In this document: piece by piece, positions 23,695 to 32,875 of the stretch
Layout: each line of letters begins with the position of its first letter
Position numbering within the stretch: the first letter of the stretch is position 1
Assembly (NCBI RefSeq): GCF_004117875.1
Contig: NZ_RAHW01000003.1
Coordinates: 372,001 to 436,000, forward strand
Reading direction: 5' to 3'
Length of the DNA stretch: 64,000 nt
Source: Geomonas oryzae
GTDB lineage: Bacteria; Desulfobacterota; Desulfuromonadia; Geobacterales; Geobacteraceae
Notes under the pieces: model-generated
Database searches by the model: none
Seen by the model: the letters and a program-made list of their open reading frames with translations, nothing else
What the model was told of the DNA's origin: nothing
Position numbers and translations under genes: made by a program

Positions 23695-26600
23695 ATGAAG
23701 ATCAAAAGTTTCAAAGATTGGAGTATCGCGGCCAAGGTTTTGAGCATATCGCTCGCCACCGTCGTGATAATAGCGGCGGTGAACTTCTTCTACCTGTTAC
23801 CCGCACTGGACCAGAGGATCCTGGCCGAAAGGGAGGATACGCTGCGGTCGGTGGTAGACATCCCGGTCGAAATCGTAGCGGAGTACGACCAGAGGGTGCA
23901 AAAGGGCGAATTCACGCTGGAAGAAGGACAAAAGCGGGCGAAGGACCGCATCAGGCAGATGCGCTACGCCGACAACGAGTACTTCTGGATCAACGACCTG
24001 AACGCGAAGATGATCATGCACCCGATCAAGCCGGAACTCGACGGCAAGGACCAGAGCGGCTCGAAGGACTCCAGCGGGAAGGCGATCTTCGCCGAGATGG
24101 CGAACGTCGCCAAGAGCAAGGGCTCCGGCATCGTCGAATACCTCTGGCCCAAGCCCGGCTCGACGATCCCGGTGCAGAAGCTCTCCTACGTGAAACTTTA
24201 CAAGCCATGGGGGTGGGTCATCGGCAGCGGTCTCTACATGGACGACCTGCAACAGGTGATCAACGACATGCGCTGGAAAATGACGATCATCACCTTTGCC
24301 ATCGCGGCAGCGGTGCTGCTCCTTGGCTACCTGGTCGCTTCGAGGATCAGCAAGAACATCAAACAGGTAATCGCGGCTGCAAACGACCTCGCCCAGGGGG
24401 ACGTGGAAGCTTCCATAGCGGTAAACAGTCAGGACGAGACCGGCCAGCTTGCCGAAGCGTTCAAGCAGATGGTCGGCAACATAGCGGAGGCAGCCAAAGC
24501 GGCGGAGCGCATCGCTGCGGGCGACCTTACCGTACAGTTACAGGCCAAGTCCGAAAAGGACATCCTGGCGAAGAACCTCAACGTCACCATCGCAGCGGTC
24601 CAGGCGATGGCCGCCGACGCGAACATGCTCGCGAAAGCCGCCGTAGACGGCAGACTTCTCGAGCGCGCCGATGCGACCAAGCACCGCGGCGAATACCGCA
24701 GGATCATCGAAGGGGTGAACGCCACCATAGCGCGTCTCGTCGGGCTTTTGGACACCATGCCCGCCCCGGCCATGATCATCGACCGAGACTTCACCGTCAT
24801 GTACATGAACGAGGTGGGGGCGAAGGTCGGTGGCAAAACCCAGGCGCAGGTTGTCGGCACCAAATGTCACGACCACTTCAAAACCAGTGACTGCAAGACT
24901 GACAAATGCGCCTGCGGGCGTGCGATGCAGGGAGGCAGTGCGGCGAGCAGCGAGACCGACGCACACCCCTCCGGGCTTGACCTCGACATCGCCTACACCG
25001 GGATGCCGCTGCACGGCGAGGATGGAAGGATCATCGGCGCCTTCGAGGTGGTGACCGACCAGACCGCGGTGAAGCAGGCGGCCCGTCTGGCGAATAAGAT
25101 CAGCGTCTATCAGGAGGAGGAAACCAAGAAACTGGTCCATGGTCTTGAGAAGCTCTCCAAAGGTGAGGTCGACTTCACCCTCCAGACCGCGCAGGGCGAT
25201 GCGGACACCGGCGGAGCCAAGGAGATCTTCGATGCCCTCGCCGGTGCGGTGAACCACTGCGCCGACGTCATCAGAACCCTGAACGGGGACACGCTCGGTC
25301 TGGCACAGGCGGCGACCGAGGGAAGGCTCACCGCACGCGCCGACGCCCGCAAGCACCAAGGTGCCTATCGCGAAATCATCCAGGGGGTGAACGATTCACT
25401 CACCACGATGGTCGGTTTCATGGACAACATGCCTGCTCCCGCCATGATCATCGACAAGGACTTCAACGTACTTTACATGAACCAGTTGGGCGCCAAGGTA
25501 GGCGGAAAAACCCAGGAGCAGGTACTCGGCACCAAGTGCTACGACCACTTCAAAACCTCTGACTGTAAGAGCGCTAACTGCGCCTGCGCGCAGGCGATGA
25601 CTACCGCGCTCGATGCGACGCGCGAGACCGACGCCCACCCCGGCGGGCTCGATCTCGACATCAGCTACACCGGCGTACCGATCAAGGACAAGGACGGAAA
25701 GGTGATCGGGGCCTTCGAGGTGGTGACCGATCTCACTTCCGTGAAGCAGGCGGCACGTCAGGCGAAAAAGATCGCGGACTACCAGGACCGCGAGACGCAG
25801 AAACTGGTCGAGGGACTGGCGAAACTCGCCAAGGGTGACGTGAACGTTGCCCTCGCCACGGAGCCTGCCGACAGCGACACCTCGGAGGCGAAGCACACCT
25901 TCGACACGATAGCCGCCGCGGTGAACAGCTCGGCCAAGGCGAACCGCGACATCGCGGATGTGGCGAAGCAGATCGCTGCCGGCGACCTCACGCTGAAGCT
26001 CACCGAGCGCTCGCCCGAGGACGAACTGCTGATCGCCTTGAAGGCGATGCTGGACAAGCTAAACCTCGTGGTGACCGACGTGAAGGGAGCCGCCGACAAC
26101 GTCGCGTCCGGCAGCCAGGAGCTCTCCTCCAGCTCCGAGCAGATGTCGCAGGGAGCGAGCGAGCAGGCCGCAGCCGCGGAGGAGGTCTCCTCATCCATGG
26201 AAGAGATGACCTCCAACATAAGGCAAAACGCGGACAACGCGTTGCAGACCGAGAAGATCGCCTCCAAATCGGCCAAGGACGCCAAGGAGGGGGGCGAGGC
26301 GGTAACCCATACGGTAAGCGCCATGAAGGAGATTGCCGGCAAGATCTCCATCATCGAGGAGATCGCGCGGCAGACGAACCTTTTGGCGCTGAACGCAGCC
26401 ATCGAGGCGGCACGCGCCGGCGAACACGGCAAGGGATTCGCCGTCGTGGCAAGCGAGGTGAGAAAACTCGCCGAGCGGAGCCAGAAGGCGGCGGCGGAGA
26501 TCTCCGACCTCTCCTCGAGCAGCGTCGAGATCGCGGAGCGTGCGGGGGACATGTTGAACCGGATGGTGCCGGACATCCAGAAAACCGCGGAACTGGTCAT

Positions 26601-26958
26601 GGAGATCTCGGCGGCGTGCCGCGAGCAGGACACCGGCGCCGAACAGATCAACAAGGCGATCCAGCAGCTCGATCAGGTCATCCAGCAAAACGCCTCGGCG
26701 GCCGAAGAGATGTCCTCCACGGCGGAGGAACTCTCCAGCCAGGCCGAGCAGCTGCAGGACGTCATCGGCTTCTTCAAGGTGGAAGGCGGTGAGCATGCGG
26801 CGCCCAAGACGCCCAAGCCGAAGGTGAAGCAGGTGCAAACGAAGAAACCGCTCACACAATCGGCCAAGATCCTCCCCGCCGCCGCAAGGCGCAAGGCAGC
26901 CGGCGCCGGGCTCTCCCTTGAGATGGAGCACGACGACCCGGACTTCGAAAGGTTCTAG
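23695..26958 (+). CDS. Methyl-accepting chemotaxis protein with Cache sensor and two Cys-rich PAS modules (MCP2)
   Basis: A 1087-residue chemoreceptor; ATG 23695 follows AGGGGAGAG. TM1 is about 12-32. A single-Cache-type periplasmic domain ([18 protein letters not shown]) spans about 35-190, and TM2 is about 197-217, then HAMP. Two near-identical PAS modules follow about 224 residues apart. Each has [24 protein letters not shown], then [13 protein letters not shown] (or GTKCYDHF...) and C-x-C, putting four Cys in each (about 391-407 and 615-631). HAMP-like units separate them. The signalling domain ([20 protein letters not shown]) resembles MCP1, and the tail ends DPDFERF. The Cys clusters could bind metal or sense redox state. 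Confidence 0.96.
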   Translation: MKIKSFKDWSIAAKVLSISLATVVIIAAVNFFYLLPALDQRILAEREDTLRSVVDIPVEIVAEYDQRVQKGEFTLEEGQKRAKDRIRQMRYADNEYFWINDLNAKMIMHPIKPELDGKDQSGSKDSSGKAIFAEMANVAKSKGSGIVEYLWPKPGSTIPVQKLSYVKLYKPWGWVIGSGLYMDDLQQVINDMRWKMTIITFAIAAAVLLLGYLVASRISKNIKQVIAAANDLAQGDVEASIAVNSQDETGQLAEAFKQMVGNIAEAAKAAERIAAGDLTVQLQAKSEKDILAKNLNVTIAAVQAMAADANMLAKAAVDGRLLERADATKHRGEYRRIIEGVNATIARLVGLLDTMPAPAMIIDRDFTVMYMNEVGAKVGGKTQAQVVGTKCHDHFKTSDCKTDKCACGRAMQGGSAASSETDAHPSGLDLDIAYTGMPLHGEDGRIIGAFEVVTDQTAVKQAARLANKISVYQEEETKKLVHGLEKLSKGEVDFTLQTAQGDADTGGAKEIFDALAGAVNHCADVIRTLNGDTLGLAQAATEGRLTARADARKHQGAYREIIQGVNDSLTTMVGFMDNMPAPAMIIDKDFNVLYMNQLGAKVGGKTQEQVLGTKCYDHFKTSDCKSANCACAQAMTTALDATRETDAHPGGLDLDISYTGVPIKDKDGKVIGAFEVVTDLTSVKQAARQAKKIADYQDRETQKLVEGLAKLAKGDVNVALATEPADSDTSEAKHTFDTIAAAVNSSAKANRDIADVAKQIAAGDLTLKLTERSPEDELLIALKAMLDKLNLVVTDVKGAADNVASGSQELSSSSEQMSQGASEQAAAAEEVSSSMEEMTSNIRQNADNALQTEKIASKSAKDAKEGGEAVTHTVSAMKEIAGKISIIEEIARQTNLLALNAAIEAARAGEHGKGFAVVASEVRKLAERSQKAAAEISDLSSSSVEIAERAGDMLNRMVPDIQKTAELVMEISAACREQDTGAEQINKAIQQLDQVIQQNASAAEEMSSTAEELSSQAEQLQDVIGFFKVEGGEHAAPKTPKPKVKQVQTKKPLTQSAKILPAAARRKAAGAGLSLEMEHDDPDFERF

Positions 26959-26980
26959 CTGAAGCTCAGTTCTGCCCGAC

Positions 26981-27024
26981 AAGGGCAGCACCGGGAACTA
27001 TTCCGATGCTGCCCTTATTTTTTG
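26981..27024 (+). terminator. Terminator of MCP2
   Basis: Stem AAGGGCAGCA / TGCTGCCCTT around a 16-base loop, followed by ATTTTTTG. Confidence 0.85.
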
Positions 27025-27111
27025 CTTTAGAAGCCCCCCCCTGTGCCGATACAAAACAGACCGGCCAGACACTTCCGAAAGGAGCCCTGCAGCAGGGGCA
27101 TTGAGAGTTCA

Positions 27112-27429
27112 ATGGAAAAGACCCCCTTTTTGCTCTTCCTCTGTATCGCAATAATCGCCCTCTTCGCAGCAAACCCAGGCTTCAGAAAGTATAAAGAAGC
27201 GAACAGCTGTGAGATCTCCTGTTACCAGTACGGTCAACTGCACTCGGCGATGAGCCTCTTCCCCGAGATTGCAGACACAGCCAGACACGATCTGACAGGG
27301 GAGTACGTCAGCATCTCGCAGTACAACGAGATCATGCGCAAGGTGGAACTCGCCAAACTGAAGCAGGCAAGAAGGATGTCTGCTCAGACAGAGTTGGCAC
27401 TGGCAGAGAAACGCCTCGCAAAAAATTGA
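27112..27429 (+). CDS. Small membrane-anchored hypothetical protein
   Basis: A 105-residue protein starting MEKTPFLLFLCIAIIALFAA, so an N-terminal hydrophobic anchor or signal. The rest is soluble and charged, with two Cys (NSCEISCYQYGQ) and a basic, helical C-terminus (KVELAKLKQARR). No family recognised. The ribosome-binding site is weak (GAGAG); a GTG further upstream (27043) would place non-hydrophobic residues first. It lies alone between the MCP2 terminator and an SH3-type gene. Confidence 0.6.
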   Translation: MEKTPFLLFLCIAIIALFAANPGFRKYKEANSCEISCYQYGQLHSAMSLFPEIADTARHDLTGEYVSISQYNEIMRKVELAKLKQARRMSAQTELALAEKRLAKN

Positions 27430-27439
27430 TAGTTTTTTA

Positions 27440-27467
27440 TTGAATATTTTTAACTGTACGCTATTAT
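27440..27467 (+). promoter_or_regulatory. sigma-70-type promoter for the SH3-domain gene
   Basis: TTGAAT (27440-27445), 16 bases, TATTAT (27462-27467), within an AT-rich stretch that stands out from the GC-rich surroundings. It is about 95 bases before the ATG. Confidence 0.6.
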
Positions 27468-27562
27468 TTTGTCTGAGTGCGTGCCCCCCAAAACCGTACT
27501 TCATGCAGTGCCGCTTACTTCGACCGTATAGGTCCTAAATCCGCATACCCAAAGGAGACGTC

Positions 27563-28039
27563 ATGAGCATCAAGATCCGCAGCATCATACTCGCAGCAAC
27601 GGCGATAGCCGCGTTTGCAGCCCCGGTACTTGCAGAGAGCACCAACTGCACGGTTACCGCGCCCGAAATCCGCCTGCGCAAGAGCCCCAGCAAGAAGGCC
27701 AAAGTGGTGGCGATCCTCAAGAAGGAAACCAAGGTAAGCGCAGAGAAGTGCTCGGGAGGCTGGGTGAAGGTTTCCTCCGAGGACGGCAAGATGGCCGGCT
27801 ACGTCGGGGGCTGGGCCCTTGCCGCCGCTCCGGTCCTGGTGGCATCCACCGAACCGGTACCGGTCTCGGTCTCCGCGCCCGCCCCGGCCGCCGAACCGGT
27901 GAAGGAAATCCCTTCGAACGAGAAGCTCGCCATGCAGATCACCGACCTGCGCCTGAAGATGCTCACCGTGGAGAGGGACGTGGCGATGATGCGCAAGGAC
28001 ATCAAAAAGATCAAGGTAGCCATGAAGCATAAAAAGTAA
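27563..28039 (+). CDS. Secreted SH3-domain protein with C-terminal coiled coil
   Basis: A 158-residue exported protein. The signal peptide is MSIKIRSIILAATAIAAFAAPVLA with cleavage likely after VLA. A bacterial SH3-type domain follows (about 28-88: RLRKSPSKKAKVVAILKKETKV...GGWVKVSSEDGKMAGYVGGW), then a Pro/Ala/Val linker and a charged helix (NEKLAMQITDLRLKMLTVERDVAMMRKDIKKIK). Such domains usually bind the cell wall or peptide stems. The ATG follows AAAGGAGACGTC. It has its own promoter and terminator-like hairpin. Confidence 0.85.
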   Translation: MSIKIRSIILAATAIAAFAAPVLAESTNCTVTAPEIRLRKSPSKKAKVVAILKKETKVSAEKCSGGWVKVSSEDGKMAGYVGGWALAAAPVLVASTEPVPVSVSAPAPAAEPVKEIPSNEKLAMQITDLRLKMLTVERDVAMMRKDIKKIKVAMKHKK

Positions 28040-28045
28040 GGCAGC

Positions 28046-28067
28046 GGGGGACCGGGTACGGTCCCCC
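28046..28067 (+). terminator. Hairpin after the SH3-domain gene
   Basis: Stem GGGGGACC / GGTCCCCC with loop GGGTAC, 7 bases after the stop. It is followed by a pyrimidine tract (TTCCTCCCC repeats) instead of pure T, so it is a moderate terminator. Confidence 0.6.
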
Positions 28068-28096
28068 TTCCTCCCCTTCCTCCCCTTCCTCCCCCG
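28064..28096. repeat. Tandem CCCCTTCCTC-type polypyrimidine tract
   Basis: Three consecutive units of CCCCTTCCTC make a pure pyrimidine strand. The minus strand has four G-runs (GGGG separated by AGGAA) and could fold into a G-quadruplex. It lies between the SH3 gene and the MCP3 promoter. Confidence 0.75.
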
Positions 28097-28139
28097 GCTC
28101 CATCCGTTCTCCCCCCCTCGCTTTCCCCGACCGAATAAC

Positions 28140-28166
28140 TAAAGATTGATCTCCAGTGACCGATAA
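28140..28166 (+). promoter_or_regulatory. Strong sigma-28 (FliA) promoter candidate of MCP3
   Basis: TAAAGATT (28140-28147), exactly 11 bases, then ACCGATAA (28159-28166). Fourteen of 16 positions match the FliA consensus. The ATG at 28202 is 35 bases downstream of the -10 element. Confidence 0.8.
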
Positions 28167-28201
28167 GGTGGCAATCGACCACTATGGGCACAGGAGATAG
28201 C

Positions 28202-29839
28202 ATGAAACGTTTCACCTCGACGCGGTTATCCACCAAGTTTTTCGGCGCCATGATCGTCCTCAATCTCCTCACCACGACGGCCTTCACGGTACACACATAT
28301 TACGCGGAGAAAAAGGAGATCCTTGGGGACATCGACCGCGAACTGCGCACCTGCGTCGAAGGCGTGCGCATGGTCGCGGATGGGTACCACGCCAGGATGG
28401 CAACTACCCCGCCTACCCCTGCCGAGTTCCAGGCACTGAGCGACCGCCTCACCACCTACGCAAACGGGGCCGGACTCAACTACATCTACACGATGGTGAA
28501 AAAGGACGGCAAGATAGTGTTCTCCTCCTCAAGCTACACGCGCGAGGAAAAGGAAAAGGGAGAACAAAGCAAGCTCTTTGACCCCTATGAGGACGCAAGC
28601 GAGGGACTAAAGGCGGCGTTTGCCGACGGCAAGCCGCACTACGACCAGTATTCCGACAAGTGGGGCGTCTTCCGTTCCCTGTTCGTGCCGGCCCGCGGTG
28701 CGGACGGCACCGAGTACGTGATGGGGGCCGACATCTCGATGAAGCGCATCGATTCGGCCCTGCGCGGTGTGCTGCTGAACTGCCTGGTGATCGCGCTCAT
28801 CGTGTTCGTGGTAGGCGGGGCGGTCATGCTGGTCCTGGTGCGTTCGGTGCAGCGGACCGTCGGCGAACTGGCACGCGGCGTCAACCTGATCGCGGAGGGA
28901 AACCTGGGGACGTACATCGACCACGAAGGGGGGGACGACGAGCTCGGCATGCTGGCCGACGACATGAACCGCATGGCGGCCCAACTGAAGGACGTGGTAG
29001 CCGAGGTGAGAAATTCGGCCGAGGAGGTAGCGATGGCCTCGAGCAGGCTATCGGACACCGCGGCGGTGATGGCGGACGGCGCGGACAGAGTGCACGGACA
29101 GATCGGCTCGGTCGCCACGGCAGGCGAGGAGATGGCAACGACCTCAGGCGAGATCGCGCACAACTGCGCCGGGGCCGCTGAGCTCGCACGCCGGGCCAAC
29201 ACGACGGCCTCATCGGGTGCGGGGGTTGTCGCCGGCGCCATCGAGGCGATGCAGCATATCGCGGAGCGTGTAAAGGAATCCGCGCAGACGGTAGGCGGGC
29301 TCGGGGTGCGCTCGGAGCAGATCGGCGAGATCCTTGGAACCATCGAGGACATCGCCGACCAGACGAACCTCCTTGCGTTGAACGCCGCCATCGAGGCGGC
29401 GCGTGCCGGCGAACAGGGCCGCGGCTTTGCAGTGGTCGCGGACGAGGTGCGCGCCCTTGCCGAGCGCACCACCCGTGCCACCAAGGAGATCGCCGAGATG
29501 ATCAAGGTGATCCAGCAGGAAACGAGGACCGCGGTCAGCTCGATGGAGGCCGGGGTGGCCGAGGTCGAGAAGGGAAGCGCCGAGGCGGGGAAATCGCAGC
29601 AGGCCCTGCGCGAGATCATGGAGTGCATCGGCGAGGTGACCCAGCAGATCAACCAGGTGGCCACCGCGGCGGAAGAGCAAACGGCGACCACGCGCGAGAT
29701 TTCCGGCAACATGCAGCAGATCACCTACGTGGTGCAGCAGACCACCCGGGCAGCCCACGACTCGGCGGAAGCGGCGGAGCAGCTGAGCCAGAATGCGGCG
29801 CAACTGCAGTCGAGGGTCCGGCAGTTCAAGATCGACTGA
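28202..29839 (+). CDS. Methyl-accepting chemotaxis protein (MCP3)
   Basis: A 545-residue chemoreceptor; ATG 28202 follows AGGAGATAGC. TM1 is about 10-30. The periplasmic domain (about 31-180) contains [18 protein letters not shown] and [10 protein letters not shown], a Cache-like ligand-binding arrangement. TM2 is about 187-210, then HAMP. The signalling domain has the hairpin tip [20 protein letters not shown]. It lacks the aromatic C-terminal tail of MCP1 and MCP2 (it ends QFKID), so it would depend on neighbours for CheR tethering. It has the best sigma-28 promoter match of the window. Confidence 0.96.
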   Translation: MKRFTSTRLSTKFFGAMIVLNLLTTTAFTVHTYYAEKKEILGDIDRELRTCVEGVRMVADGYHARMATTPPTPAEFQALSDRLTTYANGAGLNYIYTMVKKDGKIVFSSSSYTREEKEKGEQSKLFDPYEDASEGLKAAFADGKPHYDQYSDKWGVFRSLFVPARGADGTEYVMGADISMKRIDSALRGVLLNCLVIALIVFVVGGAVMLVLVRSVQRTVGELARGVNLIAEGNLGTYIDHEGGDDELGMLADDMNRMAAQLKDVVAEVRNSAEEVAMASSRLSDTAAVMADGADRVHGQIGSVATAGEEMATTSGEIAHNCAGAAELARRANTTASSGAGVVAGAIEAMQHIAERVKESAQTVGGLGVRSEQIGEILGTIEDIADQTNLLALNAAIEAARAGEQGRGFAVVADEVRALAERTTRATKEIAEMIKVIQQETRTAVSSMEAGVAEVEKGSAEAGKSQQALREIMECIGEVTQQINQVATAAEEQTATTREISGNMQQITYVVQQTTRAAHDSAEAAEQLSQNAAQLQSRVRQFKID

Positions 29840-29870
29840 GCCCCAACCTCACCCTATCCGTCACCTCGGC

Positions 29871-30308
29871 CTACCTTTTTCCCGGCCGGCGCCCAGCGCC
29901 GCGCCGGGCGGAGGTCGGCAGCACGGCGAGGTAGATAGTCACGCATGCGGCGATGGACAGGAGCACGCCCCTCAGCCAGATTCGGTCCACGAACAGGAAG
30001 GTGGTAACGGGAAACGAGATCCAGATCGCGCCGATGGCGAGGCACTTGGCGCGCAGCGGGATCGAGCCGTGCAGCAGGTACTCCTTGAGCATCGGCCCGA
30101 AGTGCTTGTGTTCCACAAGCCAGGTATGGAAACGTTCGGAACTGCGGGAAAAGCAGATGACCGCGACCAGCAGGAAGGGGACACTCGGGACCAGAGGGAG
30201 AAATAGCCCGACAACGCCACCGGCGAGGGAGAGAAGCCCGGTGCCGATGAGCAGGTAACGCAGCCACTCGCTCCTGACCAGCCTGATCTTCAGATGACGG
30301 TGTTTCAT
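29871..30308 (-). CDS. DUF454 (YbaN-like) inner-membrane protein
   Basis: A 145-residue membrane protein. Family marks are GTGLLSLAGGVVGLFLPLVPSVPFLLVAVICFSRSSERFHTWLVEH near the N-terminus, followed by two hydrophobic helices (AIGAIWISFPVTTFLFV and LLSIAACVTIYLAVLP). The function of YbaN is unknown. It converges on MCP3 with a 31-base gap and no evident terminator. The C-terminus is Arg-rich. Confidence 0.9.
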   Translation of the reverse strand: MKHRHLKIRLVRSEWLRYLLIGTGLLSLAGGVVGLFLPLVPSVPFLLVAVICFSRSSERFHTWLVEHKHFGPMLKEYLLHGSIPLRAKCLAIGAIWISFPVTTFLFVDRIWLRGVLLSIAACVTIYLAVLPTSARRGAGRRPGKR

Positions 30309-30502
30309 CCGACTTGCGTGCCCCCCGCTCCAAGCTTTGCATTTCGCCCAGACTCATTGTAAGCGATCCAATGTCGTTTTAACAGACCGGCTCGGCGGCG
30401 GCTAAATCATCGCAGTATCCATATAGTCCTTGAAATGATCCACCCCATCCGGTATGGTGCCCGTTGACCGATTACAACAACCGATACGCAAAAGGAAACT
30501 GC

Positions 30503-30922
30503 ATGGAAAAGCTTGACGAGGCGCTGGTCAACCTGCGCCAGAACTTGAGGGACGGCAAGAAGCAGTCCGAGTTTTACGATCTCTTCCTGAACTCCGCTTT
30601 TTTCGTCGCCATCCTCAAGGAGAGTGAACAGGTGGAAAAGGCCGGCGGGGTACTGCCGCTCATCACCGAGGCGGACGGCAAGGACTACCTGATGCTTTTC
30701 AGCACCCTGGAGCGCCTTAAGGCCTGGGACGCCGAGACCCAGTACATAGAGGTCCCCGGCCACCTGCTGGCACTGAGCACCACCCCTCCCCTGCACTGGG
30801 CCCTGAACGTCGGCACCGAATATTCCAAGGAGTTCCACCCCGAGGAGATCGCCTGGCTCAGGGACTCCGTCGAACGCTGCAACGCCGAGGCTGCCGGGGC
30901 TGCCGGGGCACGCCAATCCTGA
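30503..30922 (+). CDS. SseB-like protein
   Basis: A 139-residue soluble protein from ATG 30503 (MEKLDEALVNLRQNL), after AAAAGGAAACTGC. The layout DLFLNSAFFVAIL...GGVLPLITEADGKDYLMLFSTLERLKAW resembles the SseB N-terminal domain (PF07179), whose role is poorly defined. The C-terminus is Ala/Gly-rich. A GC hairpin (AAGGACGGG/CCCGTCCTT, 30931-30950) separates it from the EFR1 gene 41 bases downstream, so expression of the two may differ. Confidence 0.75.
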   Translation: MEKLDEALVNLRQNLRDGKKQSEFYDLFLNSAFFVAILKESEQVEKAGGVLPLITEADGKDYLMLFSTLERLKAWDAETQYIEVPGHLLALSTTPPLHWALNVGTEYSKEFHPEEIAWLRDSVERCNAEAAGAAGARQS

Positions 30923-30930
30923 TGAAAGTA

Positions 30931-30950
30931 AAGGACGGGGTCCCGTCCTT
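30931..30950 (+). other. Intergenic hairpin between SseB-like and EFR1 genes
   Basis: AAGGACGGG pairs with CCCGTCCTT around GT. No T-tract follows, so RNA stability or partial termination is more likely than a full stop. Confidence 0.5.
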
Positions 30951-30962
30951 AGCACAGATCAA

Positions 30963-31742
30963 ATGAACCAGACCATCCAACTCATATATTTCTCCCCGAC
31001 CGGGACCACGCGCAAGACGGTGACCGCAATCGCGCAGGGGCTCGGTACGGGGAAGGTCGTCCATCACGATGTCACCCGGGTTCGGGAAGGGCTAGAACTT
31101 AACCTGGATGAAGGAATCGCCGTCATCGGCTTCCCGGTCTACGCCGGGAGGGTGCCCGAACTCTTCCTTAAGCGCATCGAGCGGCTCCAGGCCGCCGGCG
31201 TCCCTGTCGTCATCGCCGCAGTTTACGGCAATCGTGCCTTCGAGGACGCCCTTTTGGAGATGACCGACGTCTGCCGCGCCAAGGGCTTCAGCGTTTCAGC
31301 CGCAGGGGCATTCATCGGCGAGCACTCCTACGCAACAAACACCCACCCGGTCGCTTTGGGCCGCCCGGACCGCGACGACCTGGACCGGGCCGTCGAGTTC
31401 GGCACCCTTGCCTCGCGCGCCGTGGCAGATCCCTCCCGGCGTGCACCGCAAATCCCCGGGAATTCCCCGTACAAGGAAAGACCGCCGCTAGGCGGTGCCG
31501 CGCCCGACACCGACGCAGGTCTATGCACCATCTGCGGCGCCTGCGCGGAGGTTTGTCCGACCTTCGTGATAGAGGTCGGCGATGCCGTCAGGACCGACGC
31601 GGCCGGCTGCATCAAGTGCTGCGCCTGCACAAGAGTCTGTCCAGCCGGCGCGCGGACCATGAACCACCCGTCGGTTGCGGAGAGACGGCAGATGCTTGTC
31701 GACAATTGCTCGCGCCGCAAGGATCCGGAATTATTCCTGTGA
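30963..31742 (+). CDS. EFR1-type flavodoxin-2[4Fe-4S] ferredoxin fusion
   Basis: A 259-residue redox protein. The N-terminal flavodoxin-like domain (1-160) has the FMN phosphate loop FSPTGTTRKT and VYGNRAFEDAL. The C-terminal part (about 180-235) has two cluster motifs, CTICGACAEVCP and CIKCCACTRVCP. Such fusions are thought to move electrons between flavin and iron-sulfur partners in anaerobes; the partner is unknown. It ends at a strong terminator. Confidence 0.93.
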   Translation: MNQTIQLIYFSPTGTTRKTVTAIAQGLGTGKVVHHDVTRVREGLELNLDEGIAVIGFPVYAGRVPELFLKRIERLQAAGVPVVIAAVYGNRAFEDALLEMTDVCRAKGFSVSAAGAFIGEHSYATNTHPVALGRPDRDDLDRAVEFGTLASRAVADPSRRAPQIPGNSPYKERPPLGGAAPDTDAGLCTICGACAEVCPTFVIEVGDAVRTDAAGCIKCCACTRVCPAGARTMNHPSVAERRQMLVDNCSRRKDPELFL

Positions 31743-31757
31743 AACAAATCAGACCGT

Positions 31758-31776
31758 GAGGCCCCAGCGGGGCCTC
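31758..31776 (+). terminator. Terminator of the EFR1 gene
   Basis: Stem GAGGCCCC / GGGGCCTC with loop AGC, followed by a pyrimidine-rich CTTCCCTCCCCCTTT. Confidence 0.75.
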
Positions 31777-31808
31777 CTTCCCTCCCCCTTTACGCCTGGT
31801 GGGCACAG

Positions 31809-31837
31809 GGGGACAGGCACCTTCGGAGCCGGTCCCC
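31809..31837 (-). repeat. 29-bp palindromic intergenic repeat, copy 4 (inverted, most diverged)
   Basis: GGGGACAGGCACC, TTC, GGAGCCGGTCCCC on the plus strand. The arms are kept while the centre differs slightly from the other three copies. It lies between the EFR1 gene and the SBP/kinase operon. Confidence 0.85.
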
Positions 31838-31897
31838 TAATCCCCATCCTTTCCGCTTTTACACCTCGCTTAGCTTCGCTCATCTACCGCCGCCTGT

Positions 31898-31925
31898 TTG
31901 ATTTACTCCCAACTGGTGCGATAAT
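31898..31925 (+). promoter_or_regulatory. sigma-70-type promoter for the SBP-kinase operon
   Basis: TTGATT (31898-31903), 16 bases, GATAAT (31920-31925), with an extended TGC before the -10 element. It lies about 93 bases before the TTG start at 32018. Confidence 0.55.
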
Positions 31926-32017
31926 CACCCCTTGTTGCCCACTCAGCACCAGAGCCAGACACAGAGACGCCGGATTCCACGCGGCACTGTCTCAACACAT
32001 CTGCAGCGGGGATTCCA

Positions 32018-32875
32018 TTGAAACAGCGCGCATACTCATACAGCATTCCTCTCGCGTTGATCGTTGCGATTGCAGCGGTGTGGCTGCTGGTAAACGTATC
32101 AAAGGATGACTCTCTCACTCGACTGCGCCACGCCGGGACCATCCGGATCGGTTATGCTGTGGAAGCTCCCTACGCCTTCGTAAACCAGGACGGCACGGTC
32201 ACCGGCGAATCTCCCGAGATTGCGAAACACATCGTCAAGGCCATCGGTATTGACCAGATAACATGGCGCCAAGCCGAGTTCGGTTCCCTCATTGCCGAAC
32301 TGGAAGCCGGCCGCATCGACGTCGTGGCTGCGGGCATGTTCGTCACGCCGGAAAGAAAAATACAGGTTGCCTTTTCCACGCCGACCTTCCAGGTCAGACC
32401 GGGGCTTTTGGTTCCTGCCGGTAATCCCCTCCGGCTGTACTCCTACAAAGAGCTTGCGACACGTGACGTAGCCGTCGCGGTCCTCAGCGGGTCGGTTGAA
32501 GAAAACACTTTGCGCGGCCTTGGCGTTTCCGCAGAAAGACTCCTTGCCGTTCCCGATACACGCACCGGTCTTGCCGCAGTGACATCGGGCCTCGTCGCCG
32601 GGATGGCAATTTCATCTCCTACGGCACGGTGGATTGCCAAGCACTCCAAGGAGCACGTCGAAGCGGCAGAGGCGCCCGCAAAGGGGTATAGCGAATCGCT
32701 TGGCCTTGGCGCCTTTGCCTTCAGGAAGGAGGACCGGGAGTTGCTGGAGGCCTGGGACCGGGCGCTCAACGGTTACATCGGCACCAAAGAACATCTTGCC
32801 CTGGTTTCGCGCTTTGGGTTCACCGCGGACGAACTCCCCCCCACGGCAAAGGGGAAATCGGAGCCCAAGCCATGA
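32018..32875 (+). CDS. Membrane-anchored periplasmic solute-binding protein (SBP_bac_3 type)
   Basis: A 285-residue family 3 binding protein with a TTG start; no ATG or GTG fits the N-terminus. MKQRAYSYSIPLALIVAIAAVWLLVNV is a signal-anchor with no clear cleavage site, so the domain likely stays tethered. Typical family segments: GTIRIGYAVEAPYAFV, GESPEIAKHIVKAIGI, LIAELEAGRIDVVAAGMFVTPERK, FSTPTF and GAFAFRKEDRELLEAWDRALNGYIG. No permease or ATPase gene adjoins it. Its stop overlaps the hybrid kinase ATG (ATGA). It therefore probably serves as a sensor subunit for that kinase, not as a transporter component. Confidence 0.92.
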   Translation: MKQRAYSYSIPLALIVAIAAVWLLVNVSKDDSLTRLRHAGTIRIGYAVEAPYAFVNQDGTVTGESPEIAKHIVKAIGIDQITWRQAEFGSLIAELEAGRIDVVAAGMFVTPERKIQVAFSTPTFQVRPGLLVPAGNPLRLYSYKELATRDVAVAVLSGSVEENTLRGLGVSAERLLAVPDTRTGLAAVTSGLVAGMAISSPTARWIAKHSKEHVEAAEAPAKGYSESLGLGAFAFRKEDRELLEAWDRALNGYIGTKEHLALVSRFGFTADELPPTAKGKSEPKP

